Positions 24,241 through 33,264 of a stretch of DNA of 48,638 nucleotides are shown here, piece after piece; the stretch's first letter is position 1, and each line of letters begins with the position of its first letter. The notes under the pieces are model-generated. The model saw only the letters and a program-made list of their open reading frames with translations, was not told where the DNA came from and ran no database searches. Made by a program: the position numbers and the translations under genes. This DNA is from UBA1163 sp049513055 (GTDB lineage Bacteria; Desulfobacterota; BSN033; UBA1163): positions 1-48,638 of the forward strand of contig JBEKWN010000058.1 of the NCBI GenBank assembly GCA_049513055.1. The letters run 5' to 3'.

Positions 24241-24270
24241 CTATTTAAAGTTGAGCGTTAAATTGCTCCA

Positions 24271-25062
24271 TCATTTTTTCTCAGTCAGGAATCCTATCAC
24301 CTCGCGTAAAAATAGATCTGGAGCAGTGTCCATAGCTGCGTGCTTTTGTCCGGGCATCATTGCAATTCTACTATGAAGAATAGATTTTTTTAGAGTTTCG
24401 ATCGCAGCTTTATAGAATGAAGGACTGTCACCACCAAGAAGAAGTAATGTAGGGGTTGCCATATGGGAAAACCGTTGAGGGTCGAGAATGTAGGAGTTTA
24501 CACTTGCTTCCTCGCGGGGAATAGTGTGAGCCGCAGATACCCTTGAAGACCAACTGGGAATGGATCTTAGTATATTAATTTCATTCTGTGGAATTCCGAC
24601 AATCTCCTGCAGAAAAATAAGCAAGGCTTTCTCCTGTTCCCCAATACGCAGATATGAATTCATTCTGTCTATAGCATCGGGGGGGTAATTTTTCTTAATA
24701 TTCGTAGATATTGGAGGTTCATATAAAATGAGCTTTCGAAGGTTGGACGTCTTAAGAGAAGCTTCCAAAGAGCATATGGCACCATAGGAATGCCCAAGGA
24801 GGTTCACTGGATCAGAAATTGAATCAATGACTGCAACCACATCTTCATATTCACGTTCTATCGTATAGGGCTCGACATCCCCGCTCTGACCGCGACCTCT
24901 ACGATCTACCGCGTAAACCATAAATTGTTTTTCTAGTTCCTGAAGGATTGGCGTCCAACGCATATGATCGGCAGCTGCACCGTGTATCAAGACCAGTGGT
25001 AATCCTTTGCCACAACGTTCATACGCAATAGGTATACCATCTTTCGATGTGACATGTTCCAC
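24271..25062 (-). CDS. Alpha/beta-fold hydrolase
   Basis: A 263-residue alpha/beta hydrolase. The oxyanion region is LVLIHGAAADHMRW, the nucleophile elbow is LLGHSYGAI (Ser in GHSYG, about residue 93), the acid is probably in LLLLGGDSPSF, and the catalytic His in MMPGQKHAAMDTAP. Start GTG at 25062, 2 bp after the stop of the FAH gene, with AGGGGTAAAA before it, so translation is coupled. Members next to FAH-family proteins often hydrolyse C-C or ester bonds in ring-cleavage products; that is inference. The substrate cannot be read from the sequence. Confidence 0.8.
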   Translation of the reverse strand: MEHVTSKDGIPIAYERCGKGLPLVLIHGAAADHMRWTPILQELEKQFMVYAVDRRGRGQSGDVEPYTIEREYEDVVAVIDSISDPVNLLGHSYGAICSLEASLKTSNLRKLILYEPPISTNIKKNYPPDAIDRMNSYLRIGEQEKALLIFLQEIVGIPQNEINILRSIPSWSSRVSAAHTIPREEASVNSYILDPQRFSHMATPTLLLLGGDSPSFYKAAIETLKKSILHSRIAMMPGQKHAAMDTAPDLFLREVIGFLTEKK

Positions 25063-25064
25063 TT

Positions 25065-25850
25065 TTACCCCTGCCGAACCACAGGATTGGAAAGAATACC
25101 AATCCCTTCAATTTCACACTCAACCATTTGGCCCTCCTTGAGAAACACCGGAGGTTTTCGTACGAAGCCGACCCCTTCAGGGGTACCGGTTAGGATGACT
25201 GTACCTGGAAGCAACGTCATACATTCGGAGATATATGAGATAAGTTGACAAGTTGAAAAAATCATGTCAGAGGTATTGGATGCCTGCATCACTTTTCCAT
25301 CAATTTTACATGTGAGGTTAAGATTGTCTCCGTCAAGATCGGTTACAATAGCCGGTCCTAAAGGACAAAACGTATCGTAGCTCTTTCCTCTAGCCCACTG
25401 GCTTTCTCCAAATTGTGCCCCCCTGTTAGAGATGTCATTAGCAATCGTATAGCCTAAAATAACCTCGGGTACTTTCTCTTTGGAGATCCATTTAGCTCTT
25501 TTACCAATAACGATTGCTAACTCAACCTCATAATCAATCTTTTCGGGATCATGAAAAGGAAGGACAATTGAATCGCCGGGCCCACAAACTGATGTGGTCG
25601 CTTTTAAAAAAATCAATGGTTTTGGCGAGAAATCGACACCGGCCTCTTTAGCATGCCCTCTATAATTCAGACCGACACAGATAAGGTTTGGAGGAGAGAT
25701 AGGTGATAGGAGCTTCACGGAACGCAGGTCTACCGCTTTTTCTTCCTTCGTCAGTCCCATAAGGGGATCTCCAAAGCATGGGAAAAGTTGTTCGCCCTCA
25801 ACAATCCCATATTGAGACTCTACCTCTGCCTGATATCTAACTATTTTCAC
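25065..25850 (-). CDS. Fumarylacetoacetate hydrolase (FAH) family protein
   Basis: A 261-residue FAH-fold protein. Conserved parts: ICVGLNYRGHAKEAG, PLIFLKATTSVCGPGDSI, the metal-binding acidic residues in DYEVELAIVIGKRAKWI, GYTIANDISNR and ILTGTPEGVGFVRKPP. These enzymes use Mg or Mn for hydratase, decarboxylase or acylpyruvase chemistry in aromatic ring degradation. The start at 25850 is GTG, with a weak ribosome site. The neighbouring hydrolase and HpaB-like gene support a role in catabolism of a cyclic compound. Confidence 0.85.
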   Translation of the reverse strand: MKIVRYQAEVESQYGIVEGEQLFPCFGDPLMGLTKEEKAVDLRSVKLLSPISPPNLICVGLNYRGHAKEAGVDFSPKPLIFLKATTSVCGPGDSIVLPFHDPEKIDYEVELAIVIGKRAKWISKEKVPEVILGYTIANDISNRGAQFGESQWARGKSYDTFCPLGPAIVTDLDGDNLNLTCKIDGKVMQASNTSDMIFSTCQLISYISECMTLLPGTVILTGTPEGVGFVRKPPVFLKEGQMVECEIEGIGILSNPVVRQG

Positions 25851-25916
25851 TGGACATTTCCGTCAATCACTTATTTCAGAAAAAAAGCACCACCTGACTT
25901 GGCAGCGCATGTAAGG

Positions 25917-27371
25917 TCAAGTCCTGATTTTTGCATCGATTTCCAGCAGGTTCTTCACGTAGTCCACGCATTTCTTCACGTTAAATTCTCTCGAGATGGA
26001 GAGTCTTTGTGCCTGAAGTGAACCCTCGCCATGCAGAGTTCCAACCCACCATTCGCCGGCACCTTCCGTAGAACCCATGTCCCGAATCAGCTTCATGACC
26101 TTCAGCCTGCTTATGGCGTCTGCCCCTCTTCGTCCTCCGAGATACTTCTCGATGAATCCACGCGTTGCTGGGTTTCTGCAATCGGCTTCGGTGGGACCTG
26201 TTACGACGAGACCACCTGCCACTTCCTGAAGCGCCTTCATTGACGCATGATAGTTGGCTGCAAAAATATACTTTCCAATGTTGCAGAGTAACGGGTTTGG
26301 ATAGGCGACTCTATTTTCGGTGATCACGCATTCCAGCGCTGCCGCTCGACCAAACGTCTTGATCGATTGTGCATAGATCACAAGGTCTGTTATTCTGTCC
26401 TGGATATGTGAAGCATGGGGGACACCGTTGTAATCGCTGATCAAACCCGCAGCCCCGATCATTAACTCTGCAAAAGGATACTTGTACGAGATGCCTGTAA
26501 ACCGGTGCCACGTGGCAAAACAGTTGGCCAGGGCGCCGGCAAACTCCCATTCACCATCCATGAATATTCTTTCTTTCGGCACAAATACATCATCAAAGAT
26601 CGTCATGGCTTCCAGGGTCACATGGCGCGAGCTCAAAGGATAGTCGAACACACCCAGGTCGCCCCGTTCAGACCGGGAAATGATCTTGACGCCCTTTGTA
26701 TTAACGGGAATGCCAAAGGCAATGCAGTAGTCTTTATCGTTCTCTGTCATCGCCCTCGTCGGCAGGACGATCAGCTCGTTTGTGATCGGCGCAGAGGTCG
26801 TATGCACTTTAGCACCTTTAACAACCACCCCGTCTTTCCTTCGCTCAACCACTTTCAAATAATAATAAGGCATTTCCTGCTGCGAAGGTCTGAGCTTCCG
26901 ATCCCCCTTCACATCAGTCACGGCGCCCGACATACTCAGATCGTTCTCCTCAAGATACTGCCTATAGCGGGTAACCCTGTCCGAGTATTCAGTTCCGGAC
27001 TTCTTATCCATGTCATAGCAGACCATGTTGAGGGCATTGAGGGCGTCTGTCCCAATCTCTTTCATGAAGATAACGACGGAGCCACCGTTTCTGGTCGTCG
27101 TTTCTATCAGTTCTTGTCTTCTCAGCAGATCCTCGCCCGTCCGCGGAAGCTCGAAATATCGTCTGATCTCATTACCGGTTTTTGGCGAATGAGTCACAAG
27201 CAGATTGTGGAGTTCCGGTCGCTTGTCCAGTTCATAATCAATAGCTCCATGATCGATGGCCTTACGTAAAGAAGGATGTTGGGTTATATCTTCGACACGT
27301 TCGCCATGAATGTAGACTTCCCGTCCATCTCGAAGGCTCTCAATGTACTGTTTTGCATTTCTAAGCCCCAT
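25917..27371 (-). CDS. 4-hydroxyphenylacetate 3-hydroxylase (HpaB)/4-hydroxybutyryl-CoA dehydratase family protein
   Basis: A 484-residue protein of the HpaB/AbfD flavoprotein family. Family landmarks: REVYIHGERVEDITQHPSLR near the N-terminus, GVVVKGAKVHTTSAPITNEL, SRHVTLEAMTIFDDVFVPKE and AGGLVVTGPTEADCRNPATR. In 4-hydroxybutyryl-CoA dehydratase the iron-sulfur cluster is held by three Cys and one His. Here the Cys pair region is replaced by SVVIFMKEIG and the last Cys is absent (WHRFTGISYKYP keeps the His). It is thus more likely a flavin-dependent hydroxylase or an isomerase. A partner flavin reductase is not adjacent. The gene looks somewhat more GC-rich than its neighbours. Confidence 0.8.
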   Translation of the reverse strand: MGLRNAKQYIESLRDGREVYIHGERVEDITQHPSLRKAIDHGAIDYELDKRPELHNLLVTHSPKTGNEIRRYFELPRTGEDLLRRQELIETTTRNGGSVVIFMKEIGTDALNALNMVCYDMDKKSGTEYSDRVTRYRQYLEENDLSMSGAVTDVKGDRKLRPSQQEMPYYYLKVVERRKDGVVVKGAKVHTTSAPITNELIVLPTRAMTENDKDYCIAFGIPVNTKGVKIISRSERGDLGVFDYPLSSRHVTLEAMTIFDDVFVPKERIFMDGEWEFAGALANCFATWHRFTGISYKYPFAELMIGAAGLISDYNGVPHASHIQDRITDLVIYAQSIKTFGRAAALECVITENRVAYPNPLLCNIGKYIFAANYHASMKALQEVAGGLVVTGPTEADCRNPATRGFIEKYLGGRRGADAISRLKVMKLIRDMGSTEGAGEWWVGTLHGEGSLQAQRLSISREFNVKKCVDYVKNLLEIDAKIRT

Positions 27372-27444
27372 CTCTGCTCCTCCTTGAACCTTGTGATCAT
27401 AAAATGATCCATGCGAACCTACCTTCTAAACAAAATGATACACA

Positions 27445-28191
27445 TTACATTGCCAGCCCACCGTCAACCCTGATGACCGTTCCGGTAATGTACTCTCCTT
27501 TGAACACGAGAAAATTTACCATATCCGCAATTTCTTCTGGCCTTCCAGGACGACGTAAAGGTATGTTTTGAATTTCACGATCAATCTTCTCTTGTTTATC
27601 GAAAAGCCCGGCCGTCATATCCGTTGGAGTATACCCGGGGATAATAGCATTTACGGTAATCCCTTTGCTTGCAACTTCCTTAGCCAGTGACAAGGTAATG
27701 CCCAGAAGCCCTGCCTTTGCCGCACCGTAAGCGGTGTCCCCCGGATATCCATGAAGAGCGACGTAGGAAGTAATGTTGATAATCCTACTCCACTTCTTCT
27801 CTACCATGAGTGGCACGATACGCCTGCAGCAATGAAAAGCGCCACCACACGAGGAGGTGATGACAAGGTTCCAGTCCTCAAAAGTGAGTTTTTGAATCCT
27901 ACCGCCTTTATGGATACCTGCATTGTTTACAAGAATGTCTATACCTCCCCATTTCTCGACCACATGATCCACCATTGCCCTCACTTCATTGTCATTTCCA
28001 ACATCGGCTTTAACAACAATAGCATTGCCTCCGGCATCTACTATTTTCTTAGCAACCTCTGCTGCGGAGTCAAGTCTTGATCGATAATTCATAACAACAG
28101 AGACCCATTCCTTTCCCAAGCCTATAGCAATTGCCCTGCCAATCCCTCTGGAAGCCCCTGTGACTAAAGCGATTAATTTCGTAGGATCCAT
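27445..28191 (-). CDS. SDR-family oxidoreductase (FabG-like)
   Basis: A 248-residue short-chain dehydrogenase. The cofactor motif is ALVTGASRGIGRAIA (TGXXXGXG), then NNAG in DILVNNAGIHKGG. The catalytic Ser is in IINITSYVALHG and the Tyr/Lys in DTAYGAAKAGLLG. The C-terminus is TGTVIRVDGGLAM. It probably reduces or oxidises a 3-hydroxyacyl-CoA or an alicyclic alcohol in the pathway. The ATG at 28191 has AAGGGG at good spacing; an upstream ATG would add six residues encoded by the ribosome site itself. Confidence 0.85.
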   Translation of the reverse strand: MDPTKLIALVTGASRGIGRAIAIGLGKEWVSVVMNYRSRLDSAAEVAKKIVDAGGNAIVVKADVGNDNEVRAMVDHVVEKWGGIDILVNNAGIHKGGRIQKLTFEDWNLVITSSCGGAFHCCRRIVPLMVEKKWSRIINITSYVALHGYPGDTAYGAAKAGLLGITLSLAKEVASKGITVNAIIPGYTPTDMTAGLFDKQEKIDREIQNIPLRRPGRPEEIADMVNFLVFKGEYITGTVIRVDGGLAM

Positions 28192-28251
28192 AAATTCCCC
28201 TTGTATCATAGATAGAAACTCTTTTAATTTTACAATTTGTTTTTGCTCAAA

Positions 28252-29880
28252 TTACTTTTTAATATATTTAAGATTCCCTTTAACGACTTTACCGGCTGGG
28301 TTTCTGGGTAGTAAATCTAAAAATTCTACGTATTTGGGAACTTTATAATCCGCCAAGTGCTCTGCACAAAAGTTTTTAAACTCCTCCTCACCTGCAGTTT
28401 GTCCGGGTCTTAAAACGATCGCAGCTTTCACTGCTTCACCTAAAAATTTATCAGGGACACCCACAACCGCTACTTCTAGCACTTTCGGGTATCTGGATAT
28501 TACATTTTCAACTTCAAGAGAGAATATCTTTTCCCCTCCTCGATTAATCATATCCTTCTTGCGATCAAGAATATAGATATAACCCTCGTCGTCCAGCTTC
28601 CCTATATCGCCTGTATGCAACCAACCCCTTACAATCGCCGTCTTAGTCGCCTCGGGATTCTTCCAGTACCCTTTCGTTATGGTTGCGCCTTTCAGGATAA
28701 TTTCGCCCACACGGTTGGGTGGCAATTCTTTTTCCTCTTCATCCACAATTTTTGCGTCCACCAACGGGAGAATTTTACCTGCCGCTTCTATTTTTCGAAT
28801 GGCCTCCTCATAGGGGGTTGATGAAACGATACCATCACTCTCTGTTAAACCGTAACCGACGCTTATCTTAAGATAAGGAAGTTTATTCAAAATCCCTTTA
28901 ACCATCTCTTCCGTGGCAGGTGATCCACCCACCATGGCTATTTTGAAAGAACTAAAATCATAATGGTCGAATTCAGGATGATTAATCATCAACCAAAGAA
29001 TATTAATAACGCTAATGCTCTTGGTAATCTTTTCAGAAGACATGATTTCCAAAAAATCTTTAACCTTGAACGTTCTCATGTAGACGCAAGGGATGCCGCT
29101 GAAAATATGAGAAAGCATAATCTGGGCAAGACCCGTGATATGAAAAAGAGGGACCACACATATGATTCGATCCTCAGGCTCATAAGCGATAAAATCACTC
29201 ACATGCATTGCTGTTGCTATCAGGCTCCGGTGATATAAAATAGCCCCCTTGGGTTTACCCGTCGTGCCTGAAGTATACATGATGACCGCATCATCTGTTT
29301 CGTTTGGTTCAATTTTTGTGAATTTGTCTACTTTATTCTCCTTCAGTTCCAGAAAAGATTGAACTCCTTTGGGAACATCTAGTCCGTTGAAAAATATCCT
29401 TTCAACTGTCTTTAATTCATTTCTGATCGAATCAATATACGGCCAATATTCTTGATCAACAATGAGAATTTTGCTTCCCGAATCATTTATTTCATAAGAC
29501 AATTCTTCACCTTTGAATCGAGTATTTAAAGGAACTGCGATAGCACCCAGTTTCATTAAGGCGAAGAAAGATAAAGGAAATTCCAGACCAGTCCCTAAAA
29601 GCAGAGAAACACGATCTCCCTTTTTGATATTATATTTTTGTAACCCCTTTGTAATTTTATTTACCATTTGATCAAATTCTTTAAAGGTTAATTTTTGATC
29701 GTCACAAATCAATCCTACTCGGTTGGAGTTTCTGCTGACTGTGTTCTCCAACATCTCATTGAGATTCTTTGGCCTATTTTTAAAAATTCTACCTTTAAAA
29801 TCAGGCCACTTCTCCTCCACGATCTCCCAACCCCTCTGGCTACTCAAATGTTTCATTTTAAGTTCCATCTTAACTTCCAA
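28252..29880 (-). CDS. AMP-dependent acyl-CoA/aryl-CoA ligase
   Basis: A 542-residue adenylate-forming ligase. Motifs: VIMYTSGTTGKPKGAILYHR (P-loop), SVGYGLTESDG (A5), GWLHTGDIGKLDDEGYIYIL then DRKKDMINRGGEKIFS (hinge), and FLDLLPRNPAGKVVKGNL with the catalytic Lys. It probably activates the substrate of the cluster to its CoA thioester. The start is uncertain: TTG at 29880 or ATG at 29868, with a weak site in both cases. It sits between the SDR gene and the second liv set on the same strand. Confidence 0.87.
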   Translation of the reverse strand: MEVKMELKMKHLSSQRGWEIVEEKWPDFKGRIFKNRPKNLNEMLENTVSRNSNRVGLICDDQKLTFKEFDQMVNKITKGLQKYNIKKGDRVSLLLGTGLEFPLSFFALMKLGAIAVPLNTRFKGEELSYEINDSGSKILIVDQEYWPYIDSIRNELKTVERIFFNGLDVPKGVQSFLELKENKVDKFTKIEPNETDDAVIMYTSGTTGKPKGAILYHRSLIATAMHVSDFIAYEPEDRIICVVPLFHITGLAQIMLSHIFSGIPCVYMRTFKVKDFLEIMSSEKITKSISVINILWLMINHPEFDHYDFSSFKIAMVGGSPATEEMVKGILNKLPYLKISVGYGLTESDGIVSSTPYEEAIRKIEAAGKILPLVDAKIVDEEEKELPPNRVGEIILKGATITKGYWKNPEATKTAIVRGWLHTGDIGKLDDEGYIYILDRKKDMINRGGEKIFSLEVENVISRYPKVLEVAVVGVPDKFLGEAVKAAIVLRPGQTAGEEEFKNFCAEHLADYKVPKYVEFLDLLPRNPAGKVVKGNLKYIKK

Positions 29881-29972
29881 TGTGAATCATGCGGGAAGAT
29901 GTCTGCATGAATTTATCCGATTTCTTTGCCGCTGGGGTGGATTTTCTCCTACGGATTGCCTGTGACCTGAAG

Positions 29973-30677
29973 CTAAATTCCCAAATAAGCCTTTCTCATG
30001 TGGTCTTCCTTTAATAGCCTATTACTCTCTCCTTCCAGAATAATCCTTCCATTCTCGATGACGTATCCCCTTTGAACGGTAGAAAGCGCGAGATGCATGT
30101 TCTGCTCTACTAACATAATTGTCGTCCCCTCCTGGTTGATCCTCTTGATCACTTCAAAGAGATGCATGACGATCAAAGGGGCAAGCCCTAAAGAAGGTTC
30201 ATCCAGCATTAAAATCTGCGGGAGTGTCATTAACCCTCTTCCGATGGCTAACATCTGTTGTTCTCCACCACTCAGCGTCCCTGCTAATTGATTCTTCCTT
30301 TCCTCAAGACGAGGGAATAATGCAAAGATTTTAGCCAAGTTCTCTTTCCGATGTATTTTCGCTGTCCTGATATAGCTTCCCAATTCAAGGTTTTCGAGGA
30401 CGGTCATTTCTTGGAAAGTCTTTCTCCCTTCAGGGATCCGGACCACTCCTTTTTGAACAATCAGGTGAGGTTCTAAACAATCAATCCGTCTATTTAAAAA
30501 GTAAATCTCCCCCTCTGTAGGCCGAAGAACTCCAGAGAGCGTAAGAAGCAGAGTCGTCTTTCCTGCTCCGTTTGCCCCTAATACGGATACCATCTCTCCC
30601 CTTTCAATTTTCAGGGAAATTCTATGAAGGATTTGAATGTCGCCGTATTTCGCAGAAATCTGTTTAACATCAAGCAA
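29973..30677 (-). CDS. livF: HAAT-type ABC transporter ATP-binding protein LivF, set 2
   Basis: A 234-residue ABC ATPase: VLGANGAGKTTLLLTLSG (Walker A), LSGGEQQMLAIGRGLM (signature), QILMLDEPSLGLAPLI (Walker B) and IMLVEQNMHLALS (H-loop). The start overlaps the end of livG by 8 bp, so the two are translationally coupled. It is shorter and only moderately similar to the LivF of set 1, arguing against a recent duplication of the whole set. Confidence 0.9.
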   Translation of the reverse strand: MLDVKQISAKYGDIQILHRISLKIERGEMVSVLGANGAGKTTLLLTLSGVLRPTEGEIYFLNRRIDCLEPHLIVQKGVVRIPEGRKTFQEMTVLENLELGSYIRTAKIHRKENLAKIFALFPRLEERKNQLAGTLSGGEQQMLAIGRGLMTLPQILMLDEPSLGLAPLIVMHLFEVIKRINQEGTTIMLVEQNMHLALSTVQRGYVIENGRIILEGESNRLLKEDHMRKAYLGI

Positions 30678-31395
30678 AGCGATATTTCTCCCCTAAATAG
30701 GATTTGATGACATTTGGATCTTGGGCCACAGCTTGAGGTGGTCCCTCCGCAATAATTTCTCCAAAGCATAACACAACTATTCGATCTGATAGGGTCATGA
30801 TGATTTGCATGGTGTGCTCAATCACGATGAGGGTGATTCCCCCCTCCCTAATCTTTTTTACCAACTCGATCATCTTTTGTTGTTCGACTGGGGTCAGACC
30901 CGCCATCACTTCGTCCAGGAGGAGAAATTTAGGATGGGTGCCCAGACTCCTCGCTAATTCTAAGCGTTTTCTTTCCATGAAGGTCAGACTACTAGCCGAC
31001 TCATTCCTTTTTGACCAAAGGCCCACAAATTCAAGCAAACCCTCAGATTCACGGTTTGCCCCGGAGATCGTCCTTTCCCAATTGAAAACCGCAGTTCTTA
31101 CATTTCTCATCACGCTGAGATGAGAAAAAGGTTTGGCAATCTGAAACGTTCTGCCAATTCCCCTCTTGCAAATCTGATGGGGTCTGAGGCCTACTAAACT
31201 CTTCTCTCCTAAATAAATGTTTCCTTTATCAGGAGCGAGAAAACCGGAGATGAGATTGAATAGGGTGGTCTTGCCTGATCCATTTGGGCCGATTAAGCCC
31301 ATAATCTCCCCTTGCTCGACTTGGAATGTCACATGATTAACGGCTGTCAAACCACCGAATGACTTGGACAGATTTTCTATCTTTAAAGATCGCAT
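30670..31395 (-). CDS. livG: HAAT-type ABC transporter ATP-binding protein LivG, set 2
   Basis: A 241-residue ABC ATPase: LIGPNGSGKTTLFNLISG (Walker A), SSLTFMERKRLELARSLG as the altered LivG signature, KFLLLDEVMAGLTPVE (Walker B with Glu then Val in place of the usual Pro) and LIVIEHTMQIIM (H-loop). Four bp separate it from livM upstream, and its end overlaps livF. Confidence 0.9.
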   Translation of the reverse strand: MRSLKIENLSKSFGGLTAVNHVTFQVEQGEIMGLIGPNGSGKTTLFNLISGFLAPDKGNIYLGEKSLVGLRPHQICKRGIGRTFQIAKPFSHLSVMRNVRTAVFNWERTISGANRESEGLLEFVGLWSKRNESASSLTFMERKRLELARSLGTHPKFLLLDEVMAGLTPVEQQKMIELVKKIREGGITLIVIEHTMQIIMTLSDRIVVLCFGEIIAEGPPQAVAQDPNVIKSYLGEKYRFA

Positions 31396-31399
31396 AGGA

Positions 31400-32368
31400 T
31401 TAATCTCTATGTTTTTTCTTTAAGCTTCTTAACCATCCATAGATTCCATTAGGAAGGAAAATGATCACACTAACCAAAATAGCTCCGTAAATCATCAAAT
31501 GGACCCCTTGATAACCACCCAATAACCCTCGTGTCACTTCCCCCAAAGGGCCCAGGACGGAGGCTCCGATGAGGGGTCCATATACGGTCCCCATGCCTCC
31601 GACAATGGGCCTTAAAAAAATTTCGATCGAGTTGCCCACACCGAAGGTGATCGCTGGGTCGATATAAAGGAAATACTGGGCATAGAAGGTCCCTCCCAAG
31701 GCAGTGAGAAAGCCACTGATCAAAATCGCTAAGAGTTTGTATGCAAATGTATCCACCCCAATCGCCTCAGCCGAATCTTCGTCCTCCCGAATGGCTGTAA
31801 AATAATCGCCAAACTTCCCCTTATCAATGCACCGGGTAATCCAAAGGACGCCGATGAACATCAGTAAAATCACAAAATAGTAGAAAATCTTCGATTCATG
31901 TTGAAAAGAAAAGGGGGCATTTCCTTTGAGTGGAATGAGGATTCCCATTGCCTTCCCAGTCAGGTCCAGGTTTAGAGAGATCAAACGTAACAATTCAGAG
32001 AACGCTAACGTCGCCAAGGCAAAGTAAGGGCCTCTCAGTCCATAATGGAAGCAAAGAGAACCGATCAACAGCCCTAATAACATTCCAAGGAGGCCGCCAA
32101 AAATCATTCCCAACCATGGACTGATTCCCCAATTGACGAAAGCTAATGTCGAGGCGTAAGCCCCGATTCCAAAGAAAGCTGCATGTCCAAAAGAAAACTG
32201 GCCCGCATATCCTCCCAAGATGTTCCAACTCGTCCCTAAATACGCGTAGAAAAGGATCATAACGAGAACATGGATAAAATAAGGAGGAAGGAAAAAGGGC
32301 AGCAGGATGGCGATCAAGATAAGTCCAAACCATAAGAAAAGGCTATTTGCAATGCTTTTTTTAAACAT
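31400..32368 (-). CDS. livM: HAAT-type ABC transporter permease LivM, set 2
   Basis: Inner-membrane permease of about 322 residues. Motifs: NILGGYAGQFSFGHAAFFGI, then GAYASTLAFVNWG. The coupling loop is FTAIREDEDSAEAIGVDTFA, and IVGGMGTVYGPLIGASVLGP lies near the end. The ATG at 32368 overlaps the end of livH by 8 bp; a TTG at 32380 is an alternative start. It works with LivH as the channel of the second transporter. Confidence 0.88.
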   Translation of the reverse strand: MFKKSIANSLFLWFGLILIAILLPFFLPPYFIHVLVMILFYAYLGTSWNILGGYAGQFSFGHAAFFGIGAYASTLAFVNWGISPWLGMIFGGLLGMLLGLLIGSLCFHYGLRGPYFALATLAFSELLRLISLNLDLTGKAMGILIPLKGNAPFSFQHESKIFYYFVILLMFIGVLWITRCIDKGKFGDYFTAIREDEDSAEAIGVDTFAYKLLAILISGFLTALGGTFYAQYFLYIDPAITFGVGNSIEIFLRPIVGGMGTVYGPLIGASVLGPLGEVTRGLLGGYQGVHLMIYGAILVSVIIFLPNGIYGWLRSLKKKHRD

Positions 32369-33233
32369 GCCTTTTCCCAAATAGCCCCTTCGGCCTGAAT
32401 AAAAGAGTGAGAATAAAGATGGAGTAGATGGGTACTTGCTTTAAGGATCCGGAGAGCAGAACTTCTCCAAGAGATTCTGCAACTCCTACGATCAGGGCTC
32501 CAAAAAATGCACCCCAGAAACTTCCCAGCCCACCCAAGACGACAATGACAAAGGCTGTAATGACGAAGACCAAGCCAACCGTGGGGGTGATATAGAAAAA
32601 AGGAGTGATCATGGTGCCTGCAGCGGCGACACACGCAGACCCAATTCCAAAGGCAAGGGAATAGATCATTTTCAAATTGATACCGATCACATGGGCTCCT
32701 TCCCGATCCTGGGAGATCGCTCGAATCGCTTTCCCAGAATCGGTCTTGGTCAAGAAGAGATAGAGCAGTAAGGTCATCGTAAGAGCGGCTCCAAAAGCGA
32801 TCATCCGAGGCGTACTGAACATCACCTTACCCACATGGACTGCTCCTGCGAAGGTGGTCACCTTTATCATCCGATAATTAGGAGTCCATAGGAATAATGC
32901 TAAGTTCTCCAAGAAAAGGGCAACTCCTAAAGTCAGGAGTAGTTGATTGTATTCAGGGGCCTCGATGATTCGATTGATCAGACCATATTGGATGAGGAAG
33001 CCCACCACGAAGAGAACGGACATACTTAATAATAGTGAGAGATAGGGATGGATATCCAAGAAGACCGAAACCCAATAAGTAACATACATGCCAAGCATCA
33101 TAAAAGCGCCGTGTGCGAAATTGATGATCTTCATCACCCCGAAGATCAGGTTCAGACTGACTGCCACCAACGCATAGATTCCCCCCATGAGGAGTCCGCT
33201 AATGATTGCTTGAACCAAAATGTTGGTATCCAT
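32361..33233 (-). CDS. livH: HAAT-type ABC transporter permease LivH, set 2
   Basis: A 290-residue inner-membrane permease: ISGLLMGGIYALVAVSLNLI, then FGVMKIINFAHGAFMMLGMY at the N-terminus, RAISQDREGAHVIGINLKMI as the coupling loop and FVIVVLGGLGSFWGAFFGAL near the C-terminus. It lies 31 bp after livK and overlaps livM, so the order on the transcript is livK, livH, livM, livG, livF. Confidence 0.9.
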   Translation of the reverse strand: MDTNILVQAIISGLLMGGIYALVAVSLNLIFGVMKIINFAHGAFMMLGMYVTYWVSVFLDIHPYLSLLLSMSVLFVVGFLIQYGLINRIIEAPEYNQLLLTLGVALFLENLALFLWTPNYRMIKVTTFAGAVHVGKVMFSTPRMIAFGAALTMTLLLYLFLTKTDSGKAIRAISQDREGAHVIGINLKMIYSLAFGIGSACVAAAGTMITPFFYITPTVGLVFVITAFVIVVLGGLGSFWGAFFGALIVGVAESLGEVLLSGSLKQVPIYSIFILTLLFRPKGLFGKRHV

Positions 33234-33264
33234 CCCTATCCTTTCTGTTATTTGTCAAATACAA

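Noticed and set aside
26505..27269. A 254-codon plus-strand frame opposite the HpaB-like gene
   Set aside because: Antisense shadow; the minus-strand gene has strong family motifs, and this frame has none.
25917..27371. Calling the HpaB-like gene 4-hydroxybutyryl-CoA dehydratase (abfD)
   Set aside because: The cysteine ligands of the iron-sulfur cluster are not present.
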